NCBI RefSeq assembly: GCF_022698145.1
Contig: NZ_JALDAX010000011.1
Location: forward strand, 124,001-188,000
DNA from: Streptomyces spinosisporus
Lineage (GTDB): Bacteria; Actinomycetota; Actinomycetes; Streptomycetales; Streptomycetaceae
Reading direction: 5' to 3'
Length of the DNA stretch: 64,000 nt
This document shows positions 1 through 7,560 of the stretch, piece after piece (position 1 is the first letter of the stretch; each line of letters starts with the position of its first letter). The translations under genes were made by a program, and so were the position numbers. Under the pieces are notes generated by a model, which had not been told where the DNA came from, did no database searches, and saw nothing but the letters and a program-made list of their open reading frames with translations.

Positions 1-101
1 GCTCCTTGAGCGCGGCGACAACCTCCTCGTAGCGGCTGCGCGGGGCGAGGATGCGGGTCTGTGCGATGCATGCCTCGCCGTTGTTGAGCTGTGAGAGCAG
101 A
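1..101 (-). pseudogene. Aldehyde dehydrogenase fragment, 5'-truncated
   Basis: The minus strand from about 100 down to 1 reads LLSQLNNGEACIAQTRIL followed by APRSRYEEVVAALKE. This matches the region around the catalytic cysteine of NAD(P)-dependent aldehyde dehydrogenases (consensus NNGQAC-x-AQTRIL). Upstream of position 101 the frame stops resembling the family, and the TetR gene on the other strand begins at once. The N-terminal half of the enzyme is therefore absent here. The rest may continue beyond the left edge. The best reading is a remnant left by a deletion or rearrangement whose breakpoint lies at about 90-105. Similarity is judged by eye. Confidence 0.6.
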
Positions 102-633
102 CGCAGCACGCAACCTGGAAGCCGTTCTGACGACCGGGGCGCGCATGCTCGCCGACGACCCCGGCGCGAGCATCGCCGCCATCGCGGCCGAGGCGGGTGT
201 CGACCGGCGCACCGTCTACCGGCGCTTCCCCTCCCGCGAGGAACTGCTGGCAGCCATCTACGAAGCCCGCTACGAGGCCGTCGAGCGGGTCGTCGAGGAC
301 GCGAGGCTGCGTGAGGCCCCCGTCGCCGTGGCCCTGCACCGCTACGTCGAGGGGATCATCGGCGTCAATCGCACGTGGCCCGTGGAACTCACCCGGCTGA
401 AGGCCGACGAGGAGATCCGTGGGCGGCGCGACGCGTTGATCGGGGAGCTGGACGCGTTCTTGGAGCGTGCCGTCTCAGAGGGGCTGCTGCGTGCGGACCT
501 TCCCGCCGCATGGACGGGTTCGCTGCTGCCGCAGCTGATGCATCTGGCCTCGCAGCAGATGTCTCAGCTCACCGCGGCTCAGGCCGCCGACCTGGTCGTC
601 GACACGTTTCTGCAGGGGCTCGGCGCGCGGTGA
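91..633 (+). CDS. TetR/AcrR family transcriptional regulator
   Basis: This 180-residue protein begins RADAARNLEAVL and has a TetR-type helix-turn-helix at about residues 27-46 (IAAIAAEAGVDRRTVYRRFPSREEL). A ligand-binding helical domain follows. Such proteins are dimeric repressors, usually of an adjacent efflux or enzyme gene. A stop codon at 85-87 in the same frame forces the start to GTG 91, and no Shine-Dalgarno sequence is visible. Many homologues have about ten residues before RADA, so the N-terminus may have been trimmed by the rearrangement that left the aldehyde dehydrogenase fragment. The 3' end overlaps the convergent MFS gene by 65 bases. Its target is unknown; the neighbouring MFS gene is one candidate. 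Confidence 0.85.
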   Translation: MRADAARNLEAVLTTGARMLADDPGASIAAIAAEAGVDRRTVYRRFPSREELLAAIYEARYEAVERVVEDARLREAPVAVALHRYVEGIIGVNRTWPVELTRLKADEEIRGRRDALIGELDAFLERAVSEGLLRADLPAAWTGSLLPQLMHLASQQMSQLTAAQAADLVVDTFLQGLGAR

Positions 634-1792
634 CACCCGGGGCGAGCCGGCCGCCGACGGCCGCTGCGAGGAGCAGCGCGGCGAGCGCGGTGAGGGCGGT
701 GCCGCGCCAGCCGAAGGCGTCGAGCAGGGGAGCGGCGAGGGCGGTGCCGAGGGCGCCGATCGTGAAGTACAGCACCAGATAGACGCTGCTGAGACTGCCG
801 GAGCGCTGCGGGTCGAGGGCGATGATCCGGCTCTGGTTGGCGGCCTGTGCCGCGAAGCATCCGGCGTCGAAGAGCGCGAGTCCGGCAGCGGTGACCGGCG
901 GCATGCCCAGTCCGGCGGTCAGCGCTGCGACGCCGATCGCGGCGGCCGCCATGGAGGCGGTGATCACGGTGCGCGGGCTGTACCGGTCGGTGAGGCGTCC
1001 GGTCAGGGGCAGCGCGACGAAGCCGAGAAGTCCGGCCAGGCTGTAGAGGCCGATGGCGGTCGGGGCGAGCGAGTGGGGCGGCCGGGCGAGAGCGAGCGCG
1101 AGGGCGACCCAGACCAGGGTGAAGGCGAAGTACCAGAGGCCGCCTGCCACCACCGCGGTGCGCAGCTGCGGCACATCGCGCAGCAGCGGGGGAAGCGAGG
1201 CGAGGGCCGACCGGTAACCGCGGTCGGAGCGCGGCCGCTCCCGGGGCAGCACCAGGGCCGTGGCCCATGCGCCGAGCAGCGCGAGGGCGGCGAAGACGAG
1301 GAGCATCCGCCGCCAGCCGAGCGCGTCGGTGAGCGCACCTCCCGCGAGGCGGCTGAGCAGGATGCCGGCCGACATGCCGGCGGCCACCAGGGCCACGCCG
1401 GCACCGCGGCGTCCGGGCGCGGCGTGCCGTCCCGCGATGGTGCCGGCCTGGGCGGCGACGCTCGCGGACGCCCCGACGAGGACGTAGGCGGCCAGCAGGA
1501 CGACCGGCCCGGGTGCGGTGGCCGCGGCGACCAGAGCGGCGGCCAGGGCGCCGAGCTGCGCGGGGACCAGTCGGCCGGGGGCCACCCGGTCGGTGAGCGG
1601 CAGCAGGAGGGCGAAGCCGATCGTGCAGCCGACGAGGGCGGCGGTCGGTACGAGGCCGATGACGGCCGTGGAGACCCGCAGATCGGCGGCGACGACGCCG
1701 AGCGCGGGCTGGACGGCGTAGTTGTTCGCGATCGCCGTGCCCGCTGTAGCGGCGAGCAGGAGGGTGCCGCCGCGGGGGAGCGGCCGGGTCAC
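569..1792 (-). CDS. MFS transporter (DHA1-like, 12 TM)
   Basis: This is a 407-residue major facilitator protein with about twelve hydrophobic segments and the MFS motif A-like GRLTDRYSPRTV between helices in the C-terminal half. The substrate is unknown; the family exports drugs, sugars or small metabolites from the cytoplasmic membrane. GTG 1792 is the best start because it overlaps the TGA of the upstream XRE-cupin gene in the four bases GTGA. The pair is therefore probably translationally coupled, and the regulator probably controls this transporter. The hydrophilic C-terminal tail after about residue 385 is rich in Arg and runs 65 bases into the convergent TetR gene. Confidence 0.88.
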   Translation of the reverse strand: MTRPLPRGGTLLLAATAGTAIANNYAVQPALGVVAADLRVSTAVIGLVPTAALVGCTIGFALLLPLTDRVAPGRLVPAQLGALAAALVAAATAPGPVVLLAAYVLVGASASVAAQAGTIAGRHAAPGRRGAGVALVAAGMSAGILLSRLAGGALTDALGWRRMLLVFAALALLGAWATALVLPRERPRSDRGYRSALASLPPLLRDVPQLRTAVVAGGLWYFAFTLVWVALALALARPPHSLAPTAIGLYSLAGLLGFVALPLTGRLTDRYSPRTVITASMAAAAIGVAALTAGLGMPPVTAAGLALFDAGCFAAQAANQSRIIALDPQRSGSLSSVYLVLYFTIGALGTALAAPLLDAFGWRGTALTALAALLLAAAVGGRLAPGVTARRAPAETCRRPGRRPEPR

Positions 1793-2379
1793 GGCCGGGT
1801 GTCGCGGGTGAGGACGACGACGTAGCGGCACTCGGTCCCGGTGGTGTTGGCGAAGACACGGTCGGTGGGTGCGCCGAGTTCGATGGTGTCGCCCGGCTCG
1901 AGGTCATGGACGGTGTCGCCGTCGTGGAAGGTCAGCCGGCCGTCGAGGACCCAGACCACCTGCCGTACGAAGGCGAAGGCGGCCGCCGGGTACGGCACGC
2001 GGGCTCCGGCGGGGAGAACGATCTCGGCGATCTCGGCCGGGAACCCGGGGCCGGTGATCTGCCGGCGCCGGTAGCCGGTGCCGGGGTCGCGCCACTCGGC
2101 CGCCTCGGCCCTGCGCCTGACTCCCGCACTGCGGTCCGTGTCGTCCTCGGTGCCCTCGGCGAGGGCGAGCAGGGAGGCGACGCTCAGCTGGAAGGCGGCG
2201 GACAGCTTGCCGAGCACGACGGCCGTGGGGCTGCTCTCGCCGCGTTCGATCCGGCTGATCATCGCCTGGGAGACACCGGAGGCGTCCGCGAGCTGGGCCA
2301 GGGTCCAGCGGCGGCGCTCCCGTTCGGTGCGCACCCGTGCGGCGATCCGTCCCACGAGCGGATCTACTATGTTGGACAT
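1789..2379 (-). CDS. XRE-family regulator with C-terminal cupin domain
   Basis: This 196-residue protein has an N-terminal Cro/CI-type helix-turn-helix at about residues 13-70 (WTLAQLADASGVSQAMISRIERGESSP). A cupin sensing domain at about residues 115-190 (VVWVLDGRLTFHDGD, then LEPGDTIELGAPTDRVF) follows. Proteins of this design repress transport or catabolic genes and respond to a small ligand in the cupin barrel. The start ATG at 2379 lies six bases after a TATATT element and has no ribosome-binding site, which suggests a leaderless transcript. It is coupled by GTGA to the MFS gene downstream and divergent from the GNAT gene, with the two start codons overlapping. Confidence 0.9.
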   Translation of the reverse strand: MSNIVDPLVGRIAARVRTERERRRWTLAQLADASGVSQAMISRIERGESSPTAVVLGKLSAAFQLSVASLLALAEGTEDDTDRSAGVRRRAEAAEWRDPGTGYRRRQITGPGFPAEIAEIVLPAGARVPYPAAAFAFVRQVVWVLDGRLTFHDGDTVHDLEPGDTIELGAPTDRVFANTTGTECRYVVVLTRDTRP

Positions 2380-2391
2380 GAATCCAATATA
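2365..2391. promoter_or_regulatory. Shared operator and divergent leaderless promoters, XRE/GNAT
   Basis: An imperfect inverted repeat has arms TATGTTGGAC (2368-2377) and ATCCAATATA (2382-2391), with 8 of 10 positions paired and four bases between. TACTAT at 2365-2370 lies seven bases before ATG 2378 on the plus strand. TATATT at 2391-2386 lies six bases before ATG 2379 on the minus strand. Both genes therefore appear to start leaderless from the same palindrome, which is the likely autoregulatory site of the XRE protein. Confidence 0.6.
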
Positions 2392-2899
2392 CGAGAGGAG
2401 CCGCCGGACGGTCACGGTGCGCCCGGCCCGCTCCGGCGACGGGGAGGCCGTCCGGGCCATCCGCAACCACGCCGTCGAGCACTCGACGGCCCTGTGGACG
2501 CAGACCGTCCAGTCCCCGGCGCAGGGGGAAGCCTGGCTCGCCGCCCATCTGGAGCGCGGTTCGGCGTTCGTCGCCGAACTGGAGGGCGAGGTGGCCGGGT
2601 TCGCGGTCTACGGCCCCTGGCGCGAGCTCGACGGCTACCGCCACACCGTCGAGGACTCCGTCTACGTACGCGAGGACCGGCAGGGCCTGGGCATCGGATC
2701 AGCCCTGCTGACCGCTCTGATCGCCTCGGCCCGCGAGGCCGGCCGTCACGTCATGATCGCCGGCATCGAGGCCGGGAACAGCGGGTCGATCCGGCTGCAC
2801 GAACGGTTCGGCTTCCACCACGCCGGCACGGTGCGGGAGGTGGGCACCAAGTTCGGCCGCTGGCTCGACCTGACGATCATGCGGCTGCCCCTGAGCTGA
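2378..2899 (+). CDS. GNAT N-acetyltransferase, phosphinothricin/methionine-sulfone type
   Basis: This 173-residue protein has the acetyl-CoA binding motif VREDRQGLGIGSALL at about residues 92-106. The C-terminal pattern NSGSIRLHERFGFHHAGT followed by KFGRWLDLTIMR is characteristic of the Pat/Bar/MddA branch. Members acetylate the free amine of phosphinothricin-like compounds or methionine sulfone and sulfoximine. ATG 2378 is chosen for the leaderless promoter; ATG 2369 and GTG 2417 are possible alternatives. It is divergent from the XRE/MFS pair and probably shares its operator, which fits a small resistance or detoxification module. The actual substrate cannot be told from sequence. Confidence 0.85.
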   Translation: MNPIYERSRRTVTVRPARSGDGEAVRAIRNHAVEHSTALWTQTVQSPAQGEAWLAAHLERGSAFVAELEGEVAGFAVYGPWRELDGYRHTVEDSVYVREDRQGLGIGSALLTALIASAREAGRHVMIAGIEAGNSGSIRLHERFGFHHAGTVREVGTKFGRWLDLTIMRLPLS

Positions 2900-2908
2900 G
2901 AGCCGCGC

Positions 2909-4699
2909 CTACGACGCCGAGTTGTGCGGGGTCTGCGACGCCGTAGGGGCCTTGCCGGTGGCGGCGGGCCGGTCCTTGTGCGGACCTCCGGGAGCGGGAC
3001 GATGGCTGCCGCGCAGAGCGGAGGCGACCGCGGAGACCAGCGCCATGCCCGCCGCGACGCTGAAGACGATCGTCAGGCCGTGGTGGAAGGGACCGGAGAC
3101 CAGCTGCGGGAAGAAGCTGTGGCCGGTCAGGGCCGCGCGCTGGGCCGCGGAGACATGGTCGAGGGACCCGTCGGACGCGAGGAGGTGCTGGATCGGGTTG
3201 TTGCCGAGGAAGGTGGCGAACAGCGTGCTCACCGGCGGCAGCGAGGCGGCGTGCTCGGCCGCGCCGGCCGGTACGCCGTGCGCCTGCAGCCCGCTGCTCA
3301 GCGTCCCGGGCAGGGAGGACGCGAGCCCGGAGACCATCAGGGAGAAGAACACCCCGATGGACAGGGCCGTGCCGGAGTTCTGGAACGTCGAGCGCATGCC
3401 GGAGGCGACGCCCCGGTACTCGGGCCGCACACTCCCCATGATCGAGGACGTGTTCGGTGCGGAGAACATGCCCTGTCCCAGCCCGTTGAGCAGCAGCAGC
3501 GCCGCGAACAGGCCGTAGTCGAAGTTCACCGGCAGGGCGAGCAGGCCGAGGAAGGACGCGGCGACCACCAGCAGGCCGGCGGTGGAGAACAGCCGCGCGC
3601 CGAAGCGGTCCGACAGGAAGCCGGACACGGGCCCCGCGATCAGGAAGCCGACGGTGAGCGGCAGCATGAAGACGCCCGCCCACAGCGGCGTGTCCTCGAA
3701 GTCGTAGCCGTGCAGGGGCAGCCAGATGCCCTGCAGCCAGATGATGAGCATGAACTGCAGGCCACCGCGCGCGATCGCGGTCAGCAGCGCGGCCAGATTG
3801 CCCGCGGCGAAGGCGCGCACCTTGAACAGGGCCAGGTTGAACATGGGCTCGGCGACGCGCGTCTCGACGTAGCAGAAGAGCAGCAGGAGGGCGGCGCCGC
3901 CGATCAGGCCCGTCAGGACCCAGGGGTTGGCCCAGCCGGTGGCGCTGCCGCCGTAGGGCTGGATGCCGTAGGTGATGCCCGCCAGCAGGATGCCCGCGCC
4001 GACCGCGAAGGTGAGGTTGCCCATCCAGTCGACGCGGCCGGGCCGGCCCGACGCCGTCTCGCGGAGGCTGAGGTAGGACCAGATCGTGCCGGTGATGCTG
4101 ATCGGGACGCTGACCCAGAAGACCGCACGCCAGTCGACGGCGGCGAGCAGACCGCCCGCGAGAAGGCCGAGGAACTGGCCGGCGAGGGCGGTGATCTGGT
4201 TGATGCCGAGGGCCATGCCGCGCTGCCGGGTGGGGAAGGCGTCGGTGAGGATGGCCGCCGAGTTGGCGGTGAGCATCGAGCCGCCGAAGGCCTGCACGAT
4301 GCGCCAGATGATCAGCCACAGGGCGCCCGCCCCCGCGCGGAACGGGTCCAGGGACAGGGCGACGGACGCGCACGCGAAGATCAGGAAGCCGAGGTTGTAG
4401 ATCCGCACCCGGCCGAACATGTCGCCGAGCCGGCCGAGGACGACCACGAGGACGGCCGAGACCAGCAGATAGCCGAGGATCATCCAGAGCAGATAGCCGA
4501 TGTTGCCCGGCGCGAGCGGGTCGAGGCCGATGCCGCGGAAGATCGCGGGCAGGGAGATGATCACGATGGAGGCGTCCATCGTGGCGATGAGCACGCCGAG
4601 CGTGGTGTTCGACAGCGCGACCCACTTGTAGCCGGGCCCGACGGGGGTGTCCTTCCCGCGTGCCGAGCGCAGGGCGCCGAAGGTGAAGGGCCCGTTCAC
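2909..4699 (-). CDS. MFS drug-efflux transporter, DHA2 (EmrB/QacA) type
   Basis: This 596-residue protein has about 14 membrane segments, the number typical of the DHA2 proton-coupled drug exporters. It shows the family signature region LGRLGDMFGRVRIYNLGF (motif A) near residue 110. It sits in the cytoplasmic membrane and probably exports amphipathic drugs or toxic metabolites. GTG 4699 overlaps the TGA of the upstream marR gene (GTGA), so the two are coupled in one operon. The C-terminal 60 residues are hydrophilic and Pro/Ala-rich. Only nine bases separate it from the convergent GNAT gene. Confidence 0.9.
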   Translation of the reverse strand: MNGPFTFGALRSARGKDTPVGPGYKWVALSNTTLGVLIATMDASIVIISLPAIFRGIGLDPLAPGNIGYLLWMILGYLLVSAVLVVVLGRLGDMFGRVRIYNLGFLIFACASVALSLDPFRAGAGALWLIIWRIVQAFGGSMLTANSAAILTDAFPTRQRGMALGINQITALAGQFLGLLAGGLLAAVDWRAVFWVSVPISITGTIWSYLSLRETASGRPGRVDWMGNLTFAVGAGILLAGITYGIQPYGGSATGWANPWVLTGLIGGAALLLLFCYVETRVAEPMFNLALFKVRAFAAGNLAALLTAIARGGLQFMLIIWLQGIWLPLHGYDFEDTPLWAGVFMLPLTVGFLIAGPVSGFLSDRFGARLFSTAGLLVVAASFLGLLALPVNFDYGLFAALLLLNGLGQGMFSAPNTSSIMGSVRPEYRGVASGMRSTFQNSGTALSIGVFFSLMVSGLASSLPGTLSSGLQAHGVPAGAAEHAASLPPVSTLFATFLGNNPIQHLLASDGSLDHVSAAQRAALTGHSFFPQLVSGPFHHGLTIVFSVAAGMALVSAVASALRGSHRPAPGGPHKDRPAATGKAPTASQTPHNSAS

Positions 4700-5163
4700 A
4701 GCTGTTCCGCCAGCCGGTCCAGGAGCGGAAGCGCCGCCGCGAGCGCGGCCCGCTCGTCCGCGGTGAACTCCTCCAGGACCGCCCCGAGCCGGTGCACGGA
4801 CTCCGAGCGGCGCTCGGCCAGCATGGTGCGCCCCTCGTCGGTGATCGCCACGATGCTGCGCCGCCCGTCCGCCGGGTCGGGGCTACGGCCGATCAGCCCG
4901 CGCTGCTCCAGCAGCGTGAGGGTGCTCGCCATCGCCTGCGGGCGGACCCGCTCCATCTCGGCGAGCGCGGTCGGTGTGTCCGGGCCGTCGTTGGAGAGCC
5001 GCGAGAGCACCGAGACACCGGAGAGGTTGACGTCCCCCACGGCATGGGCCTGGCGCAGCCGCCGGGTCACCCTTCCCATCGCGAGCCGCAGGTCGTACGC
5101 GAGCTGTGCGGTGTCGCTGGGGTCGCGCGTCTCGCCGCGACCCGCACCGGTGTTCACCTTCAT
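4696..5163 (-). CDS. MarR-family transcriptional regulator
   Basis: This 155-residue winged-helix protein contains the MarR core at about residues 55-120: LSGVSVLSRLSNDGPDTPTA, then MASTLTLLEQRGLIGRSPDPADGRRS, where the DxRxx wing motif is visible. MarR proteins are dimeric repressors that release DNA on binding phenolic or drug ligands. It is the first gene of a two-gene operon with the DHA2 exporter and overlaps it by four bases. It therefore probably represses both. ATG 5163 lies eight bases after a -10 element with no Shine-Dalgarno sequence, so translation is probably leaderless. A 12-bp palindrome sits inside the promoter. Confidence 0.92.
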   Translation of the reverse strand: MKVNTGAGRGETRDPSDTAQLAYDLRLAMGRVTRRLRQAHAVGDVNLSGVSVLSRLSNDGPDTPTALAEMERVRPQAMASTLTLLEQRGLIGRSPDPADGRRSIVAITDEGRTMLAERRSESVHRLGAVLEEFTADERAALAAALPLLDRLAEQL

Positions 5164-5171
5164 GGGTACTC

Positions 5172-5201
5172 AGTCTAGTTTTATCAGTTGCAACTGTTCA
5201 A
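5172..5201 (-). promoter_or_regulatory. marR promoter with embedded MarR operator
   Basis: Reading the minus strand, TTGAAC (5201-5196) and TAGACT (5177-5172) are separated by 18 bases. The perfect palindrome CAGTTGCAACTG (5185-5196) overlaps the spacer. TAGACT ends eight bases before the marR ATG. A repressor bound here would block polymerase directly, which is standard MarR autoregulation. Confidence 0.65.
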
Positions 5202-5313
5202 CCAATTGTTAGTAAATCCCAAGTACCCTTCCCTCACAGGGCGTTCACGCCATCACGGCACCCGCGTGATAGATATGGCACTCTCCCCTCCACGAATCCC
5301 AGGTGCCACACAC

Positions 5314-5979
5314 ATGCCCAACCGCCTCTACGTCCCCTTCCGTCGTGAAGTCCTCGTGGGACCGGAACGACTGGCGTTCTTCGGCGACGCCGTGTTCGCG
5401 ATCGCGATCACGCTGCTCGCACTCGACATCAGCGTCCCGGAGGACCTGCCCGACTCGGACGTCGCCCACGCCGTACGCGAGGCGGTGCCGGCGATCGGCG
5501 CCTATCTGCTCAGCTTCCTCGTCATCGGCGCGCTCTGGCTGGCCCAGCACGCGCTGTTCCGCCTGATCGCCACCGTCGACCGCTGGCTGCTCTTCTGCTA
5601 CTTCGCGCTCCTCGCGATCGTCGCCGCACTGCCGTTCCCGACCAAGCTGATCAGTGAGTACGGCGACACGACCACGGGAACCGCCTTCTACGCCGCGTCG
5701 ATCTTCCTGACGGTCGTGCTCTACTGCGCGATGTATCTCCGCCTGATCGCCAAGCCGGGGCTGACAGCGCCACACGCCACGCCGTCGAACCTGACCGAGG
5801 TGTTCCGCCGCAGCCTGGTCGTGGCGCTGGTCTTCGCCACGTCCGTCCCGGTCGCGTTCTTCTCGCCGACGCTGGCCAAGTACTGGTGGCTGCTGGCGGT
5901 CCCCGCCAACCTGCTGTTCCGTGCGCGGCCCGCCGCCGCGTCCGGCGGACAGGACGAGTCGCAGCCCTCGGAGGGATAG
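5314..5979 (+). CDS. TMEM175-family (DUF1211) cation channel protein
   Basis: This protein of about 221 residues begins RREVLVGPERLAFFGDAVFAIAITLLALDI. That closely follows the first helix of prokaryotic TMEM175 potassium channels, where the pore-lining motif is R-x-x-x-F-S-D. Here the motif reads FFGD (residues 22-25), so Ser is replaced by Gly. Six hydrophobic segments fit the family, which acts as a tetramer in the membrane. ATG 5314 has AGGTG eight bases upstream and is preferred; ATG 5275 is in frame and possible. It stands alone between the marR promoter and a convergent regulator. Ion selectivity cannot be judged. Confidence 0.82.
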   Translation: MPNRLYVPFRREVLVGPERLAFFGDAVFAIAITLLALDISVPEDLPDSDVAHAVREAVPAIGAYLLSFLVIGALWLAQHALFRLIATVDRWLLFCYFALLAIVAALPFPTKLISEYGDTTTGTAFYAASIFLTVVLYCAMYLRLIAKPGLTAPHATPSNLTEVFRRSLVVALVFATSVPVAFFSPTLAKYWWLLAVPANLLFRARPAAASGGQDESQPSEG

Positions 5980-6010
5980 AAGGTCGTGACCGCCGGCCGG
6001 CGCCGGGACA

Positions 6011-7348
6011 TCAGGAGGACGTCTGCGCCTTGGTCCAGGCGTTCCCGCCGGGGATGAACTCGTAGGCGGGACGCCCGGCGTTGGCGCTGGTGCGGAACGG
6101 CCGCCCGTGGTTGTCGATCCGCACCGTTCCGTGCCGGGTGCCGCTGGACCAGTTCAGTTCCAGATACCACCTCGCGTCGTACGCCGAGGTGTCGGCCTTG
6201 ATGTAGAAGACCTCCGGGTCGGACTCGCTCACCTTGAAGGGGAAGTTGCGCTGCCCCGACTTCGGTACGGCGACCGGGCGGGCCGAGTCGAGGTCGACGC
6301 GGAAGGAACGGGTCTGCACACCGCCGCCGCAGCCGACGCCCATGGCGTAGTCGTTCCAGGGCAGAGGCGCGCTCCTGCCGGCCGAGCGGACGGCAAGGCT
6401 GTTGAGGACGACGGTCTCCTTGCCCGAGCCCTGCACGGTGAGCGTGACGTACTGCTCTCCCGCCGAGACCCCGCCGGCCGCCGCCAGCCAGGCGGTCGCG
6501 TCCTCCTCCACGGGCGGCGGACCCACCTGGGCGGGCGGCTTGTCGATCAAGTAGTGCTGACTGCAGGGGTCCTCCCAGCTGTACGGCTGGGTGGTCACCG
6601 TCAGCGGCGTACCGGAGGCGGGGTGGTCGACGGTCGTGGAGGGGGAGGCCCCGGCCGCTCCCGGGTCCTTGGCCGGCTCCTTCGCCCGGCTCTTGGCCGA
6701 GGAGGACGCCGAGGGCGACGCATGGGACGGTGACGGCGACCCGGTGCTCCCCTTCGCCTTCCGCTCCGCGTCGTTCGTCGCGGAGGCGGCACCGGCGGAG
6801 CGGGCCCGGCCGTCGTCGGCATCCCGCGACGGCAGGTTCGCGGTGAGCGCTGCCGCACCGACTACGGCGACCACCGCGATCCCGGCGAAAACGGCCCGCC
6901 GGGTGGGGCGCGGCTTCCTGGGCGCGGGGCCGCCGGACGCCACAGCGCCGGGCGCGGCAGCGGGCTCGTCCGTGACAGCGAGACGGCCCGACGGTTCGTC
7001 CGCGACCGCGGCATCGGCTGTCGGTTCGTCCGCGCTCGCGGCATCGGCAGCCGCCTCGTCCGCCGCAGCGAGGTCGCCCGCTGTCGTGCCCTTCCGGCTG
7101 CGGTTCGCGTCCGCCAGCACCCAGCGCCGGTGCAGCTCGACGAGTTCCTCGGGCGACGCCTTGCACAGGCGGGCCAGCCGTTCGACCGGTGCGTAGTCCG
7201 TGGGCACGGCATCGCCGTTGCAGTACCGGTGCAGCGTCGACGTACTCATGTGCAGTCGCTTGGAGAGCGTCCCGTAGCTGAGCCCGGACCGGTCCTTCAA
7301 CTCCCGCAGCAGCCCGGCGAACCCGGCCTCGGCAGTGTCCCGCGACAC
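6011..7348 (-). CDS. Membrane-anchored HTH protein with extracytoplasmic domain
   Basis: This 445-residue protein has an XRE-like helix-turn-helix at about residues 8-65 (SGLSYGTLSKRLHMSTSTLHRYCNG). A low-complexity linker at 95-130 contains repeated ADEP units. One membrane helix lies at about 151-171. A Ser/Pro/Ala-rich stalk and a folded C-terminal domain with four Cys (about 270-445) follow, predicted outside the membrane. This layout suggests a one-component regulator sensing an external signal, or an HTH-tethered surface protein. GTG 7348 has GGAGG four bases upstream; GTG 7360 is an alternative. It is divergent from a DUF4232 lipoprotein gene. No specific function is recognised. Confidence 0.75.
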   Translation of the reverse strand: MSRDTAEAGFAGLLRELKDRSGLSYGTLSKRLHMSTSTLHRYCNGDAVPTDYAPVERLARLCKASPEELVELHRRWVLADANRSRKGTTAGDLAAADEAAADAASADEPTADAAVADEPSGRLAVTDEPAAAPGAVASGGPAPRKPRPTRRAVFAGIAVVAVVGAAALTANLPSRDADDGRARSAGAASATNDAERKAKGSTGSPSPSHASPSASSSAKSRAKEPAKDPGAAGASPSTTVDHPASGTPLTVTTQPYSWEDPCSQHYLIDKPPAQVGPPPVEEDATAWLAAAGGVSAGEQYVTLTVQGSGKETVVLNSLAVRSAGRSAPLPWNDYAMGVGCGGGVQTRSFRVDLDSARPVAVPKSGQRNFPFKVSESDPEVFYIKADTSAYDARWYLELNWSSGTRHGTVRIDNHGRPFRTSANAGRPAYEFIPGGNAWTKAQTSS

Positions 7349-7371
7349 CGTTCCTCCCACCCCATGTCCCG

Positions 7372-7429
7372 TTCCGGCGTTCCAGGAACAGGTTGTTTCA
7401 GCAGTTCAGAGCCCATTTCGGCGTTCCAG
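7372..7429. promoter_or_regulatory. Direct repeats between membrane HTH gene and lipoprotein gene
   Basis: TTCCGGCGTTCCAG (7372-7385) and TTTCGGCGTTCCAG (7416-7429) match at 13 of 14 positions and start 44 bases apart, about four helical turns. The first overlaps an 11-base palindrome, GTTCCAGGAAC (7379-7389). The position between divergent genes suggests a regulatory site, perhaps for the HTH protein. Confidence 0.45.
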
Positions 7430-7560
7430 CGTCCCTGATCCCCCGGTGGACGTGGCATCTGGAACGGATCACCGTACAGGCTGAGGTCATCCAAGCACGC
7501 CGATCCCGGGAACCGTCTCAGCGGTGGCCCCGGCCTTGTCATCAGGAGATGGATCCAGCC

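Noticed and set aside
2924..5212. Very long open frames opposite real genes (for example 2924-5212, 13877-15019, 14188-15621, 28507-30060, 43107-45470)
   Set aside because: They are antisense or shifted shadows created by high GC. Their translations are Arg/Gly/Pro- or Asp-rich without domains, while the overlapping genes encode clear families.
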